Assembly: GCA_964591375.1 (NCBI GenBank)
Contig: CAZQAU010000002.1
Coordinates: 65,527 to 129,526, forward strand
Reading direction: 5' to 3'
DNA from: CAYYYG01 sp964591375
GTDB taxonomy: Bacteria; Patescibacteriota; Microgenomatia; UBA1406; GWC2-37-13
DNA: 64,000 bases
A program made the position numbers and the translations under genes. Each line of letters starts with the position of its first letter. Positions within the stretch are counted from its first letter, which is position 1. This document shows, one piece after another, positions 53,437-61,943 of the stretch. Below the pieces are notes generated by a model. It saw nothing but the letters and a program-made list of their open reading frames with translations. It did not search any database and was not told where the DNA came from.

Positions 53437-53465
53437 TTGACAAACATACCCCTGTAGGGTATAAA
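53437..53465 (+). promoter_or_regulatory. Sigma-70-type promoter of groES-groEL with a palindrome between -35 and -10
   Basis: TTGACA (53437-53442), 17 bases, TATAAA (53460-53465). Within it lies the inverted repeat ATACCC-CTGTA-GGGTAT (53446-53462), a position typical of repressor operators and similar in form to CsoR-type sites. No CIRCE is present here. Confidence 0.72.
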
Positions 53466-53510
53466 ATATAATCATTAAATTATAAATTTTTTAAGTTATA
53501 TAAAAAGTCT

Positions 53511-53810
53511 ATGGCAAAAAAAGCAAATATTCAACCTCTCTTCGATAATGTATTAGTTCGACCGTTACAAATGAATCAAACGACAGCTTCAGGCATCGTC
53601 TTACCAGATACCGTAAAAGAAAAACCTCAGTTTGGGGAAGTAATGGCTATCGGTCCAGGCACAACCAACGAACAAGGAAAAGCAGTTCCTATGGTTGTTA
53701 AAGTAGGGCAAAAAGTTCTGTACAAAAAATGGGGTGGCAATGAAGTGAAAGTAGAAAATGAAGAATGGTTGATTATCGAACAAAAAGATATCATGGCTGT
53801 TATCAACTAA
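53511..53810 (+). CDS. groES: Co-chaperonin GroES
   Basis: 99 residues. PLFDNVLVRPL, then TASGIVLPDT and a mobile loop, EKPQFGEVMAIGPGT, and IEQKDIMAVI at the end. Forms the lid of the GroEL chamber. 36 bases before groEL; no Shine-Dalgarno. The promoter starts 46-75 bases upstream. Confidence 0.96.
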   Translation: MAKKANIQPLFDNVLVRPLQMNQTTASGIVLPDTVKEKPQFGEVMAIGPGTTNEQGKAVPMVVKVGQKVLYKKWGGNEVKVENEEWLIIEQKDIMAVIN

Positions 53811-53846
53811 TTAGCAATTACAAATTACTATTTATAAACAAATTCT

Positions 53847-55523
53847 ATGGCAAAACAAATCAAATTCTCAGATGATGCAAGACAAAAATTAGCCCAAGGC
53901 GTTAATATTCTCGCCAAAGCAGTCGTTACTACTCTAGGTCCACGAGGACGAAATGTCGCTCTTGATCGCAAATGGGGTGCACCTACTGTAGTTCATGACG
54001 GTGTTACTGTTGCAAAAGAAATAGAGTTAGAAGATCCATTTATGAACATGGGTGCTCAGCTTGTTAAAGAAGCCGCCTCAAAAACTAATGATGTCGCCGG
54101 TGATGGGACAACAACTTCAACATTGTTAACTCAAGCTATTGTTAATGCAGGACTTCGTAACATTACCGCTGGTGCAAATCCTATGATCATGAAACGAGGC
54201 ATTGAAAAAGCAGTCGAGGAAGTTATTAATCAGATCCAGAATAAAATGGCACTTAAAATTCCTGCCAATGACTCTGTTAAAGTAACTCAGATAGCAACCA
54301 TTTCTGCCGCTGATCCGCAGATCGGAAAGCTAATTGCTGATGCCATTCTGAAAGTCGGCAAAGATGGTGTTGTTACTGTTGAAGAAGGTAAAGGACTTCA
54401 GATGGAAACTGAGCACAAAGAAGGTATGGAATTTGATCGCGGTTATGCTTCTGCATATATGGTGACTAATCCAGATAAAATGGAAGCTGAAATCAATGAT
54501 GCATATATCTTGATTACTGATAAAAAAATCACTTCTATTTCCGAATTACTTCCATTTCTGGAAAAATTTGTAAAAGTCTCTAAGAATTTAGTCATCATCG
54601 CCGACGATGTAGAAGGTGAAGCTCTTGCAACTTTAGTTGTAAATAATCTTAAAGGTACATTTAAATCTTTAGTAGTCAAAGCACCTGGTTTTGGAGATAG
54701 ACGAAAAGCTATGCTTGAAGATTTAGCCGTTTTAACAGGTGGAACTGTTATTACCGAAGATTTAGGTAAAAAACTTGAAGGTGTAGAAGTATCTGATCTT
54801 GGACGTGCTGATAAAGTATGGTCTGATAAAGAAAATACACGAATCATCGGTGGAAAGGGCGAAAAATCATTGCTCAAAGCTCGAGTCGCTCAAATTAAAC
54901 GTGAAATTGATGCCAGCACATCAGAATTCGACAAAGAAAAACTGATGGAACGTTTAGCTAAACTCTCCGGTGGTGTCATGGTAATCCATGTTGGAGCAGC
55001 AACCGAAGTTGAGATGAAAGAGAAGAAGGAACGTGTTAACGATGCTGTTGCAGCTACAAAAGCGGCTCTGGAAGAAGGTATTGTTGCTGGTGGTGGAACA
55101 ACCTTCCTTCACGCACGCAAATCTCTTGCTGCCGTTAAAAAGGCACTGACACTCGATGAAGAAAAAACTGGTGTCGATATTGTCTACCAGGCTTTAGGTG
55201 AACCAATTAAAATGCTAGCTTTAAACAGCGGTATGGACCCAGGAAGAGTCTTAAGTGAAATCGAGAAATCCAAGGATGTTGATTTTGGATTTGATGCTGT
55301 AACCTTGGAATATGGTTCTATGATAAAACGAGGAATCATTGATCCTGCCAAAGTAGTCCGATCAGCACTCGAGAACGCTACTTCAGTAGCCATGATGATC
55401 TTAACAACCGAAGCGCTTATTACCGATCTGCCTGAAAAGAAAGAAACACCTGCGGGTGATGGTGGCGGAATGCCAGGTATGGGAGGCATGGGTGGAATGG
55501 GCGGTATGGGAATGGGATACTAA
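53847..55523 (+). CDS. groEL: Chaperonin GroEL
   Basis: 558 residues, usual size. LGPRGRNVALDRKWGAPTVV, AGDGTTTSTLL (ATP-binding), the apical domain with IADDVEGEALATLVVNN, VAAGGGT-type EEGIVAGGGTTF and the classical Gly-Met-rich C-terminal tail (GGM repeats, last eight residues GGMGMGY-like). Folds newly made proteins in the cytoplasm. The operon ends with a strong terminator 27 bases after the stop. A second groEL is not in the window. Confidence 0.98.
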   Translation: MAKQIKFSDDARQKLAQGVNILAKAVVTTLGPRGRNVALDRKWGAPTVVHDGVTVAKEIELEDPFMNMGAQLVKEAASKTNDVAGDGTTTSTLLTQAIVNAGLRNITAGANPMIMKRGIEKAVEEVINQIQNKMALKIPANDSVKVTQIATISAADPQIGKLIADAILKVGKDGVVTVEEGKGLQMETEHKEGMEFDRGYASAYMVTNPDKMEAEINDAYILITDKKITSISELLPFLEKFVKVSKNLVIIADDVEGEALATLVVNNLKGTFKSLVVKAPGFGDRRKAMLEDLAVLTGGTVITEDLGKKLEGVEVSDLGRADKVWSDKENTRIIGGKGEKSLLKARVAQIKREIDASTSEFDKEKLMERLAKLSGGVMVIHVGAATEVEMKEKKERVNDAVAATKAALEEGIVAGGGTTFLHARKSLAAVKKALTLDEEKTGVDIVYQALGEPIKMLALNSGMDPGRVLSEIEKSKDVDFGFDAVTLEYGSMIKRGIIDPAKVVRSALENATSVAMMILTTEALITDLPEKKETPAGDGGGMPGMGGMGGMGGMGMGY

Positions 55524-55549
55524 ATTTCAAATAAACTTTAAGAAGTTTA

Positions 55550-55580
55550 CCACGTACAGTAGATGTACGTGGTTTTTTTT
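55550..55580 (+). terminator. Rho-independent terminator after groEL
   Basis: Perfect 8-base-pair stem CCACGTAC / GTACGTGG with loop AGTAGAT, followed by eight T residues. Confidence 0.95.
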
Positions 55581-55612
55581 GGTAAATTTGATATACTACA
55601 AATCAGTTAGTA

Positions 55613-55683
55613 GGATCTGTAGTTCAATGGTAGAACGGTACTCTTATAAAGTACAGGAGAAGGTTCGATTCCTTCCTGATCCA
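55613..55683 (+). tRNA. tRNA-Ile (anticodon UAU)
   Basis: Acceptor GGATCTG / CTGATCC with one T:T mismatch (position 6:67), D arm GTTC/GAAC, anticodon arm GTACT-CTTATAA-AGTAC, with TAT at 55645-55647, T arm GAAGG-TTCGATT-CCTTC, discriminator A, followed by CCC rather than CCA. Reads AUA directly, unlike the usual lysidine-modified CAU tRNA. Rare in bacteria. Confidence 0.9.
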
Positions 55684-55784
55684 CCCTTCCTAATATAATC
55701 TTCTATTGTATGTTGGTATACTAAATCAACAACCAATCTATTAATACATATTTAATATGCATAACAAAATGGGATTTTAATGCA

Positions 55785-55790
55785 TATAAT
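55785..55790 (+). promoter_or_regulatory. -10 box of the SulP gene
   Basis: TATAAT, ten bases before the ATG at 55801, giving a leader of about four bases. The in-frame upstream ATG at 55780 lies before this box. Confidence 0.45.
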
Positions 55791-55800
55791 AGTAATAAAG

Positions 55801-57936
55801 ATGATTAATAAGATAAAAAGCACAGGCAATTTTTTGCAGAAAAAGGTGCTTAATAAAAAACTTTTTAATAGACAAACACTTGCACTCGATCTGATTGCAG
55901 GAATAAGTGTAGCACTCATACTAATTCCACAATCTCTCGCTTACGCTCAATTAGCTGGTTTGCCCGCACACTATGGATTATATGCCTCTTTTTTGCCTCT
56001 TGTAGTGGGAGCACTGTTTGGATCCAGCAGATTCCTCGCTACTGGTCCGGTAGCGATGGTTTCACTGATAACAAGTAGTGTCTTAGGTTCGCTTTCAGTT
56101 ACCAATAAATCTGAACTTATTGCTTATGCGATTTTATTATCACTTTTAGTGGGACTTATACAATTTATTTTGGGAACATTAAAACTGGGAGTGATCGTAA
56201 ACTTCATCTCGCATCCGGTCATTATAGGTTTTACCAATGCAGCAGCACTTATTATTGCTACATCTCAGCTACCTAAAGTTTTTGGAGTATCTGTAGATAC
56301 ATATGAACATCATTATGAAACAATGTATCACTTTTTTTTAAGTATTACTAAGTATGTTCACTGGCTATCTGTGGGTATGGCACTTCTCGCATTTACGGTT
56401 ATTTATGTATTAAAAAAGTTTGCACCAAAGATCCCTGCGATACTAGTCGCGGTAGTTGTTTGTACTATTTTGTCTTACTGGATCGGTTACGAACAAAAAT
56501 TAGTCATAACTTCTCCGATGATTATTTCGGTCGAACTGAACGAGTCTATAAAATCTTATAACGAATTGCTTACTACAGCACAAAAAAAAATCGGAGAAAA
56601 AAATTTATTAATTAAAGCTAGAAAAGATTTACAAACAAATAAAACCTATGGACTTCCCTTACTCGAGCTGGAAAATCGTATTTCAAAAATAGAATTTGAA
56701 TACAAGGAATTGGAACATCAGATACAATCTTATCGCAATTTGATTCATTCAGCGGAATTAAGCACCGGAGCAAATAATGATAAAACATACTATTACGAAG
56801 CAAACAATGCCCCCTTATGGTATACCCACAATGATATCTGGAAAATTCATATTGGTGAGGGACCAATAAATCCAGAAAAAATTATAATTACAACGGGAAG
56901 TAGTGTTGTAGGAAAAATACCGGCAGGTTTACCTACGCTTTCAGTTCCATCTATTGCTGTTTCTTCGCTTCCAACATTGTTTAATGCTGCATTAATCATT
57001 GCTATTTTAGGATTTATGGAATCAATAGCCGTTGCACGCTCTCTTGCCATTAAAGTCGGTGATCGAATCGATCCAAATCGCGAATTAGTTGGTCAAGGCC
57101 TTGCTAATATTGTCGGTGCTTTTAGCCAAAGCTACCCAGTCGCAGGCTCTTTTTCAAGAACAGCTGTTAATTTTAATGCTGGTGCTAAAACTGTTTTTTC
57201 CAGTGTATTTACGGCGATATTTGTATTATTAACACTACTTTTTTTAACTCCTCTTTTATACCATTTACCCCAACCAGTACTAGCCATCATCATTATAAGT
57301 TCTGTTCTGGGTTTGATAAATTTCGAAAAAGTAAAAGCCGCCTGGAGGACAAACCGTAATGATGGAATAACAGCTATTGTCACTTTTGCCGCCACTCTAT
57401 TCTATGCACCACACCTGGATAAAGGAATTATATTAGGTATTTTAATTTCTGCAATCTATTATATTTATACACGCACACGACCACGTATTATTGAGCTATC
57501 AGCAGATGAAAATAACATTCTTCATGATATTAAACTATATCGACTTAGACCGTGTAAATCTTTGTCAATATTACGATTTGATGGCTCTTTATTCTTTGCC
57601 AACGCCGGCTATCTGGAAGACAGGTTGAATCGAATAATTCAGACCCAAACAACCAAAGGAGTTGTTTTGCTCGCAGATGGTATTAATTACATAGATTTTT
57701 CAGGTATTGAAATACTAGGACTTATTGCTAAAAGATTTAACGAGGAAAATAAAATATTTATTGTTGCACAAATGAAAACCCATATTTTAAATGTCATTAA
57801 AAAAACTCCTGAATTTCTGGAGATTGGAGAAGATAATTTCATTCGTGATGAATATGAAGCAGTCCGTAAAGCACATACTAGAACTCATCTCAATTCTCAT
57901 GAAAAAAATTGTCCGTTAAATGGATTAATCATCTGA
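55801..57936 (+). CDS. SulP-family anion transporter with STAS domain and a coiled-coil insertion
   Basis: 711 residues. The N-terminal half has the SulP signature (GISVALILIPQSLAYAQLA, GLPAHYGLYASFLP) and several helices. Between the helix ending SYWIGYE and the segment GSSVVGKIPAGLPTLSVPS, a SulP motif, lies an insertion of about 115 residues with high coiled-coil propensity (KARKDLQTNKTYGLPLLELE), absent from typical family members. C-terminal STAS domain with LADGINYIDFSGIEILG. Moves sulphate, bicarbonate or another anion; substrate unknown. The last 12 bases overlap the convergent histidine kinase gene. Confidence 0.88.
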   Translation: MINKIKSTGNFLQKKVLNKKLFNRQTLALDLIAGISVALILIPQSLAYAQLAGLPAHYGLYASFLPLVVGALFGSSRFLATGPVAMVSLITSSVLGSLSVTNKSELIAYAILLSLLVGLIQFILGTLKLGVIVNFISHPVIIGFTNAAALIIATSQLPKVFGVSVDTYEHHYETMYHFFLSITKYVHWLSVGMALLAFTVIYVLKKFAPKIPAILVAVVVCTILSYWIGYEQKLVITSPMIISVELNESIKSYNELLTTAQKKIGEKNLLIKARKDLQTNKTYGLPLLELENRISKIEFEYKELEHQIQSYRNLIHSAELSTGANNDKTYYYEANNAPLWYTHNDIWKIHIGEGPINPEKIIITTGSSVVGKIPAGLPTLSVPSIAVSSLPTLFNAALIIAILGFMESIAVARSLAIKVGDRIDPNRELVGQGLANIVGAFSQSYPVAGSFSRTAVNFNAGAKTVFSSVFTAIFVLLTLLFLTPLLYHLPQPVLAIIIISSVLGLINFEKVKAAWRTNRNDGITAIVTFAATLFYAPHLDKGIILGILISAIYYIYTRTRPRIIELSADENNILHDIKLYRLRPCKSLSILRFDGSLFFANAGYLEDRLNRIIQTQTTKGVVLLADGINYIDFSGIEILGLIAKRFNEENKIFIVAQMKTHILNVIKKTPEFLEIGEDNFIRDEYEAVRKAHTRTHLNSHEKNCPLNGLII

Positions 57937-60330
57937 TATTTTTTTTGTTACAGGCAATGTAAAATAAAAAACAGATCCTTTACCTACTTCACTTTCCACC
58001 CATAACCTTCCTGAATGACGTTTCACAATTTCATTGGTAATATAAAGACCGATCCCTAATCCAGATGTGGGATGGGAGTTTGAAGATGAAACCTGATAAA
58101 ATCGATCGAAAATTCTGTTTTGATATTCCTTAGCTATGCCAATACCAAAATCCTGCACACCTATTTTGATTTCATTTACATATGAATTTAAAGTAACAAT
58201 TATCTTTTTCGACTGAGGAGAATACCGTACTGCGTTTGTTAATAGATTAATCACGACTTGTTCAATACGATCATGATCAGCGTAAACGTTATTCGGTATA
58301 TTACCTTGAATCTCAATTGTATGGCTGTTATATGCTGATTGAATATTTTCCGCTGTATCTTTAATCAAAATATTGATATCAAATGATTCCTGATGAAATT
58401 TTAGTTTTCCTGCCTGTATACGAGATAAATTTAATAAATCATTAATTAATTTTGTTAATCTGTCTATCTGATTATTCATCTTTGATACAAAAGAATACAT
58501 AGGCAGATTTACCTGATTACCTAATTGTTTTTGCATAAGCTGGGCATATACCTTCAGTGAAGTAACAGGCGTCTTTAATTCATGGCTTGCCATACCAATA
58601 AACTCATCTTTTCTACGTTCCATTTCAACCCGTTCTGTAATATTCATTGTTACTCCACGCATACCTAAAGGTTTTCCATGCTGATCCTTAAAGACAAACG
58701 ATTGCGTTTCTACCCACAAAATTCTTCCATCTTTCGCAATCCATCGAAATCTATTTACGCCGATACGACCTGATGTATAAGTTCTAGATGCTTCAGCTGC
58801 GGCTTTTTCTTTATCTTCAGGATGAACAATTGTAAGCCAGAAATTTGGAGTATTCAACCATTCTTCAACGGTATATCCTAACATTGTTTCTACATAATCA
58901 CTTACAAAATTTATACGTTGATTTTTTTCATCTGGTTCTCCCCAAGATTCCCATACTACACCGGGAACATTTGCTACTAATTCCTGCAATCGTTTTCTTT
59001 CCTCCTGTGCAGACTTATACAAATGGGAATTTTCGATTGCCAACGAAGCGCGGGCAGCCAGTTCTTCCGCCATTTTCAGATCGGCTTCGTCATAACGTTT
59101 TTTGGATTCAGCAGATATAAAGGTAATGGCACCAACACCTTTATTTTGAAGAATAATTGGAACAATCATCATAGACTGAAGTTCCATCTTTTTCAATAAT
59201 TTAAAGTGTGTACTGTCACGTGTGCCTTTTTTTAATATAAAGTCTGTAATAACAGGATGAAACTGAGGTTTTGCTGTATGAATTACATTTTGAACCCCAC
59301 TTCTACTATCAAAATTATAAGGATAATCTTTTTGTAATTTTTTCACCCAGCGAATTTTTTTAGAATCTGTATGCGTTATTGTTACCATCTGTGCCACACC
59401 TTTTTCATCAAGTAAATGGATCATGCACCAATCGGCAATCTGAGGCACAGCGCTTTGTGCTATAGATTTCAATGAGGTTTCATAATCTAACGAAGAAGAT
59501 AATAACTTACTAGCTTCCGTCATAAAATCATTAGCGGCATCCTGTTTCTTTTTTTCTGTAACATCACGAAATACCATAATAACACCGACTATTTGGTTGT
59601 CACGATCGCGTATTGGAGCTGCGCTATCATCTACAGGCACATAGTTTCCTTGTTTTGTAATAAGCAGTGTATGTTTAGCCAGAACAACCATTTTGCCGTC
59701 TTCCAAAACTTTATCAACTGGGTTTTCTATCGATGTGCGTGTCTGTTCGTTAATGATATTGAATATTTTGGCCAATTTTTTACCTTGAGCTTCACGTCGT
59801 TTCCAACCAGTAATATTCTGAGCTACTTCATTCATGTATACGATTCGACCTGTAATGTCAGTAGCAATAACTGCATCGCCAATACTTTCTAAAGTAACTA
59901 AAAACCATTCCCTTTGTTTATATACTTCTTCCCAGACTCGTTTTTGTCTATCAATAACAATGGTGAGAATTACTGCCTGTATAAAATATGTTACCAGTAA
60001 TAAAATCTCATTATTGATTATATTAACTCGGTAATATGGAGGAAGAAAAAATATGTTTGCAAACAGAGTAGTTAGTATGCTTGCCAATAACCCTGCTCCT
60101 AAACCGCCGTAAAAAGCACTAAACATTACAGCTGGTAGGAATAACAAATATGGCGCTTGAACACCAATATTAAACTGATATTTTATTCCCAGTACAATCA
60201 GACTACTTATTATGGCTACAGCATAAGAAACAATTTTATTAGGAGGCTTTAATATCTTATTATCTTCTAATCGTGCTGAAATGGTATCTACCCAAGTATT
60301 GATATTTGTTCTAATTTTCTGTTTTTTCAT
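57925..60330 (-). CDS. Membrane sensor histidine kinase (DUF4118-PAS-GAF-PAS-HisKA-HATPase)
   Basis: 801 residues. An N-terminal DUF4118-type four-helix membrane region (about 25-125, SFYLLFLPAVMFSAFYGGLG-like), PAS 1 (IGDAVIATDITGRIVYMNEVA), GAF (about 270-435, DWCMIHLLDEKG), PAS 2 (WLNTPNFWLTIVHPED with PAC), HisKA with the phospho-acceptor His in MASHELKTPVTSLK, and HATPase motifs N (LLTNAVRYSP), G1 (DFGIGI) and G2 (GLGIGLYI). No response regulator is next to it. Input signal unknown. Confidence 0.93.
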   Translation of the reverse strand: MKKQKIRTNINTWVDTISARLEDNKILKPPNKIVSYAVAIISSLIVLGIKYQFNIGVQAPYLLFLPAVMFSAFYGGLGAGLLASILTTLFANIFFLPPYYRVNIINNEILLLVTYFIQAVILTIVIDRQKRVWEEVYKQREWFLVTLESIGDAVIATDITGRIVYMNEVAQNITGWKRREAQGKKLAKIFNIINEQTRTSIENPVDKVLEDGKMVVLAKHTLLITKQGNYVPVDDSAAPIRDRDNQIVGVIMVFRDVTEKKKQDAANDFMTEASKLLSSSLDYETSLKSIAQSAVPQIADWCMIHLLDEKGVAQMVTITHTDSKKIRWVKKLQKDYPYNFDSRSGVQNVIHTAKPQFHPVITDFILKKGTRDSTHFKLLKKMELQSMMIVPIILQNKGVGAITFISAESKKRYDEADLKMAEELAARASLAIENSHLYKSAQEERKRLQELVANVPGVVWESWGEPDEKNQRINFVSDYVETMLGYTVEEWLNTPNFWLTIVHPEDKEKAAAEASRTYTSGRIGVNRFRWIAKDGRILWVETQSFVFKDQHGKPLGMRGVTMNITERVEMERRKDEFIGMASHELKTPVTSLKVYAQLMQKQLGNQVNLPMYSFVSKMNNQIDRLTKLINDLLNLSRIQAGKLKFHQESFDINILIKDTAENIQSAYNSHTIEIQGNIPNNVYADHDRIEQVVINLLTNAVRYSPQSKKIIVTLNSYVNEIKIGVQDFGIGIAKEYQNRIFDRFYQVSSSNSHPTSGLGIGLYITNEIVKRHSGRLWVESEVGKGSVFYFTLPVTKKISDD

Positions 60331-60439
60331 GTGTCTGATATGATACTATTACATTTTGCGTAACTATTTGCTGAAAAGATGAGGAATATCATTATATCAC
60401 GAATACATATAATTGAAGTTACCCTATCTATAAAATAAC

Positions 60440-60468
60440 TTGAGTAGTTGGCATAGGACAGGTATAAT
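60440..60468 (+). promoter_or_regulatory. Promoter of tRNA-Phe and the PKD gene
   Basis: TTGAGT (60440-60445), 17 bases, TATAAT (60463-60468), 16 bases before the tRNA. The next gene starts nine bases after the tRNA, so it is probably on the same transcript. Confidence 0.65.
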
Positions 60469-60484
60469 AGTTCAATAAGATTTT

Positions 60485-60557
60485 GCCGAGGTAGCCAAGG
60501 TGGTCACGGCGGTGGTCTGAAAAACCTCAGATGTCAGTTCGACTCTGACCCTCGGCA
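60485..60557 (+). tRNA. tRNA-Phe (anticodon GAA)
   Basis: Acceptor GCCGAGG / CCTCGGC, D arm GCC/GGC with a long loop, anticodon arm GTGGT-CTGAAAA-ACCTC (GAA; one T:T mismatch in the stem), T arm GTCAG-TTCGACT-CTGAC, discriminator A. CCA not encoded. Confidence 0.93.
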
Positions 60558-60565
60558 CTGATAGT

Positions 60566-61384
60566 ATGCACGAAATTGCTCATAAATTATTAAATCTACT
60601 CATTGTAGTTATCTTCTGTTTACTTGTTACTAAAACATATGCACATGAAAATGGACCCTCTTATATTGCTGTAAATGGTAAATTAACAGTATTAAATGCC
60701 GTTCATGCATTGGCTCATCAACCCGGATTCCTGATAGCGACTGATCTTGCACCCGAAAATTTTTACCTTACAAATACACCTATAACATTTACCATCGATC
60801 AAAAAAACTATTTTACTCCCGAAAACAGACCTGCAGAATTCCGCTGGGATTTTCAGGATAACACTTCAGTTACGGAAGGCGTGGGAGTAACACATAAGTT
60901 TGCCATTGAAGGCAGTTATTTTGTTATTCTCCAAGCTCGGGATAACAATAAACAGCCCTTCAGAACTGTCGATACTGTTCAGATTAATATTGTTTCGTCT
61001 GAAGATTATCAGCCACCTGTTGCCCAGATAAAAATAAATGGGAGTTTCGTAAACAGCTATAAAGCTCCACAGCATATTGAATTAGGTAAGCCGGTATCTT
61101 TTGATGCTTCATCCTCTATTGGTAATAACTTAAGGTATTTCTGGGAATTTGGGGATGATAAAAGGAGTAAAGATAAAATAGTCGAACATACCTTTATAGG
61201 AGTCGGGGAAAGCACATTTTTTCCTCTGCTGCGTGTCGTAGATGAAAAAAATATTTCACACGATGTGATTGTAAGTGTCACTAGTGCAAAAATCACACCA
61301 ACCCCAGTGATTCAGAAACAAAATTTTCTAAATTATCTTGTAACAAAGATTTTAGATTTTATTCGTAGTTTTTTCATAAAATAA
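60566..61384 (+). CDS. Exported protein with PKD-type beta domains and a C-terminal hydrophobic helix
   Basis: 272 residues. N-terminal signal (LLNLLIVVIFCLLVTKTYA) with likely cleavage after TYA. Two PKD-like Ig folds: about residues 60-140 (EFRWDFQDNTSVTEGVGVTH) and 150-245 (FDASSSIG, YFWEFGDDKRSKDKIVEHTF). Both carry the WxFGDG-like core. A C-terminal hydrophobic segment (NYLVTKILDFIRSFF) may anchor it. Likely a surface protein with an adhesion or binding role, by inference. The tRNA-Phe gene ends eight bases before its ATG, so its mRNA leader contains the tRNA. No Shine-Dalgarno. Confidence 0.75.
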   Translation: MHEIAHKLLNLLIVVIFCLLVTKTYAHENGPSYIAVNGKLTVLNAVHALAHQPGFLIATDLAPENFYLTNTPITFTIDQKNYFTPENRPAEFRWDFQDNTSVTEGVGVTHKFAIEGSYFVILQARDNNKQPFRTVDTVQINIVSSEDYQPPVAQIKINGSFVNSYKAPQHIELGKPVSFDASSSIGNNLRYFWEFGDDKRSKDKIVEHTFIGVGESTFFPLLRVVDEKNISHDVIVSVTSAKITPTPVIQKQNFLNYLVTKILDFIRSFFIK

Positions 61385-61924
61385 TCATGAGGTGTTTGCC
61401 AATTTGCGCGCTAACATTTGTATTGATGATACGGTAACTGGATCGGTAATTACGTGTGAATCAATCATATTCAATGCTTCGTTGATAGCAACAATCTTCG
61501 TTTCCACCATCTGTTCATCATACTGGCCTTGCAACTTCGGCACTATAACGGAGACTTCCGCAAGAAAGACATAAATTTTTTCTGTAGAACAACTGCTTAA
61601 CGCATAAAAAAATCCTAGCTCATCCAAAGAAGAAACTTCAATTCCCACTTCTTCACGAACTTCACGTTTGGCAGCTTCTTTCGGAGATTCTGCACCATTG
61701 ATTCCACCTCCTGGTAATCCCCAGTCAAAATTATCGATTGGATAACGATATTGTTTTAAGAGTAATATTTGATGTTCAGGGGTATATATTATTACAAATG
61801 CACCATCATTCCGATCAATTACACCATAGGTGCCGTTTTTTCCATTAGGAAAAATTATCTCGTCCTGACGAACTGACATCCAGGCATCTTTATAAACAGT
61901 TTTTTTAGATACAGTTTTGATCAT
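61385..61924 (-). CDS. NUDIX hydrolase, ADP-ribose pyrophosphatase-like
   Basis: 179 residues. NUDIX box GGGINGAESPKEAAKREVRE continuing into EVGIEV, with preceding LKQYRYPIDNFDWGLPGG, the pattern of ADP-ribose pyrophosphatases, which cleave ADP-ribose to AMP and ribose 5-phosphate. The substrate is not certain. Its ATG lies exactly six bases after a TACAAT box (61931-61936). Convergent and directly abutting the PKD gene. Confidence 0.87.
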   Translation of the reverse strand: MIKTVSKKTVYKDAWMSVRQDEIIFPNGKNGTYGVIDRNDGAFVIIYTPEHQILLLKQYRYPIDNFDWGLPGGGINGAESPKEAAKREVREEVGIEVSSLDELGFFYALSSCSTEKIYVFLAEVSVIVPKLQGQYDEQMVETKIVAINEALNMIDSHVITDPVTVSSIQMLARKLANTS

Positions 61925-61930
61925 GAAGGT

Positions 61931-61936
61931 ATTGTA
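61931..61936 (-). promoter_or_regulatory. -10 box of the 61385-61924 NUDIX gene, leaderless spacing
   Basis: TACAAT on the minus strand with exactly six bases before the ATG at 61924. Confidence 0.55.
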
Positions 61937-61943
61937 TCAAATG

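Noticed and set aside
53415..53441. Possible CIRCE upstream of groES (TTAGCAGAC...)
   Set aside because: Only the left arm begins like CIRCE; the right arm matches at few positions.
55456..55698. 80-codon frame across the groEL end, terminator and tRNA-Ile
   Set aside because: It covers a terminator and a tRNA, and shares the groEL tail in another frame.
13744..57936. Recoding of TGA, as in Gracilibacteria and Absconditabacteria
   Set aside because: TGA ends nfo, nusA, mutM and the SulP gene at the expected family lengths, and no in-frame TGA is needed in any family alignment.
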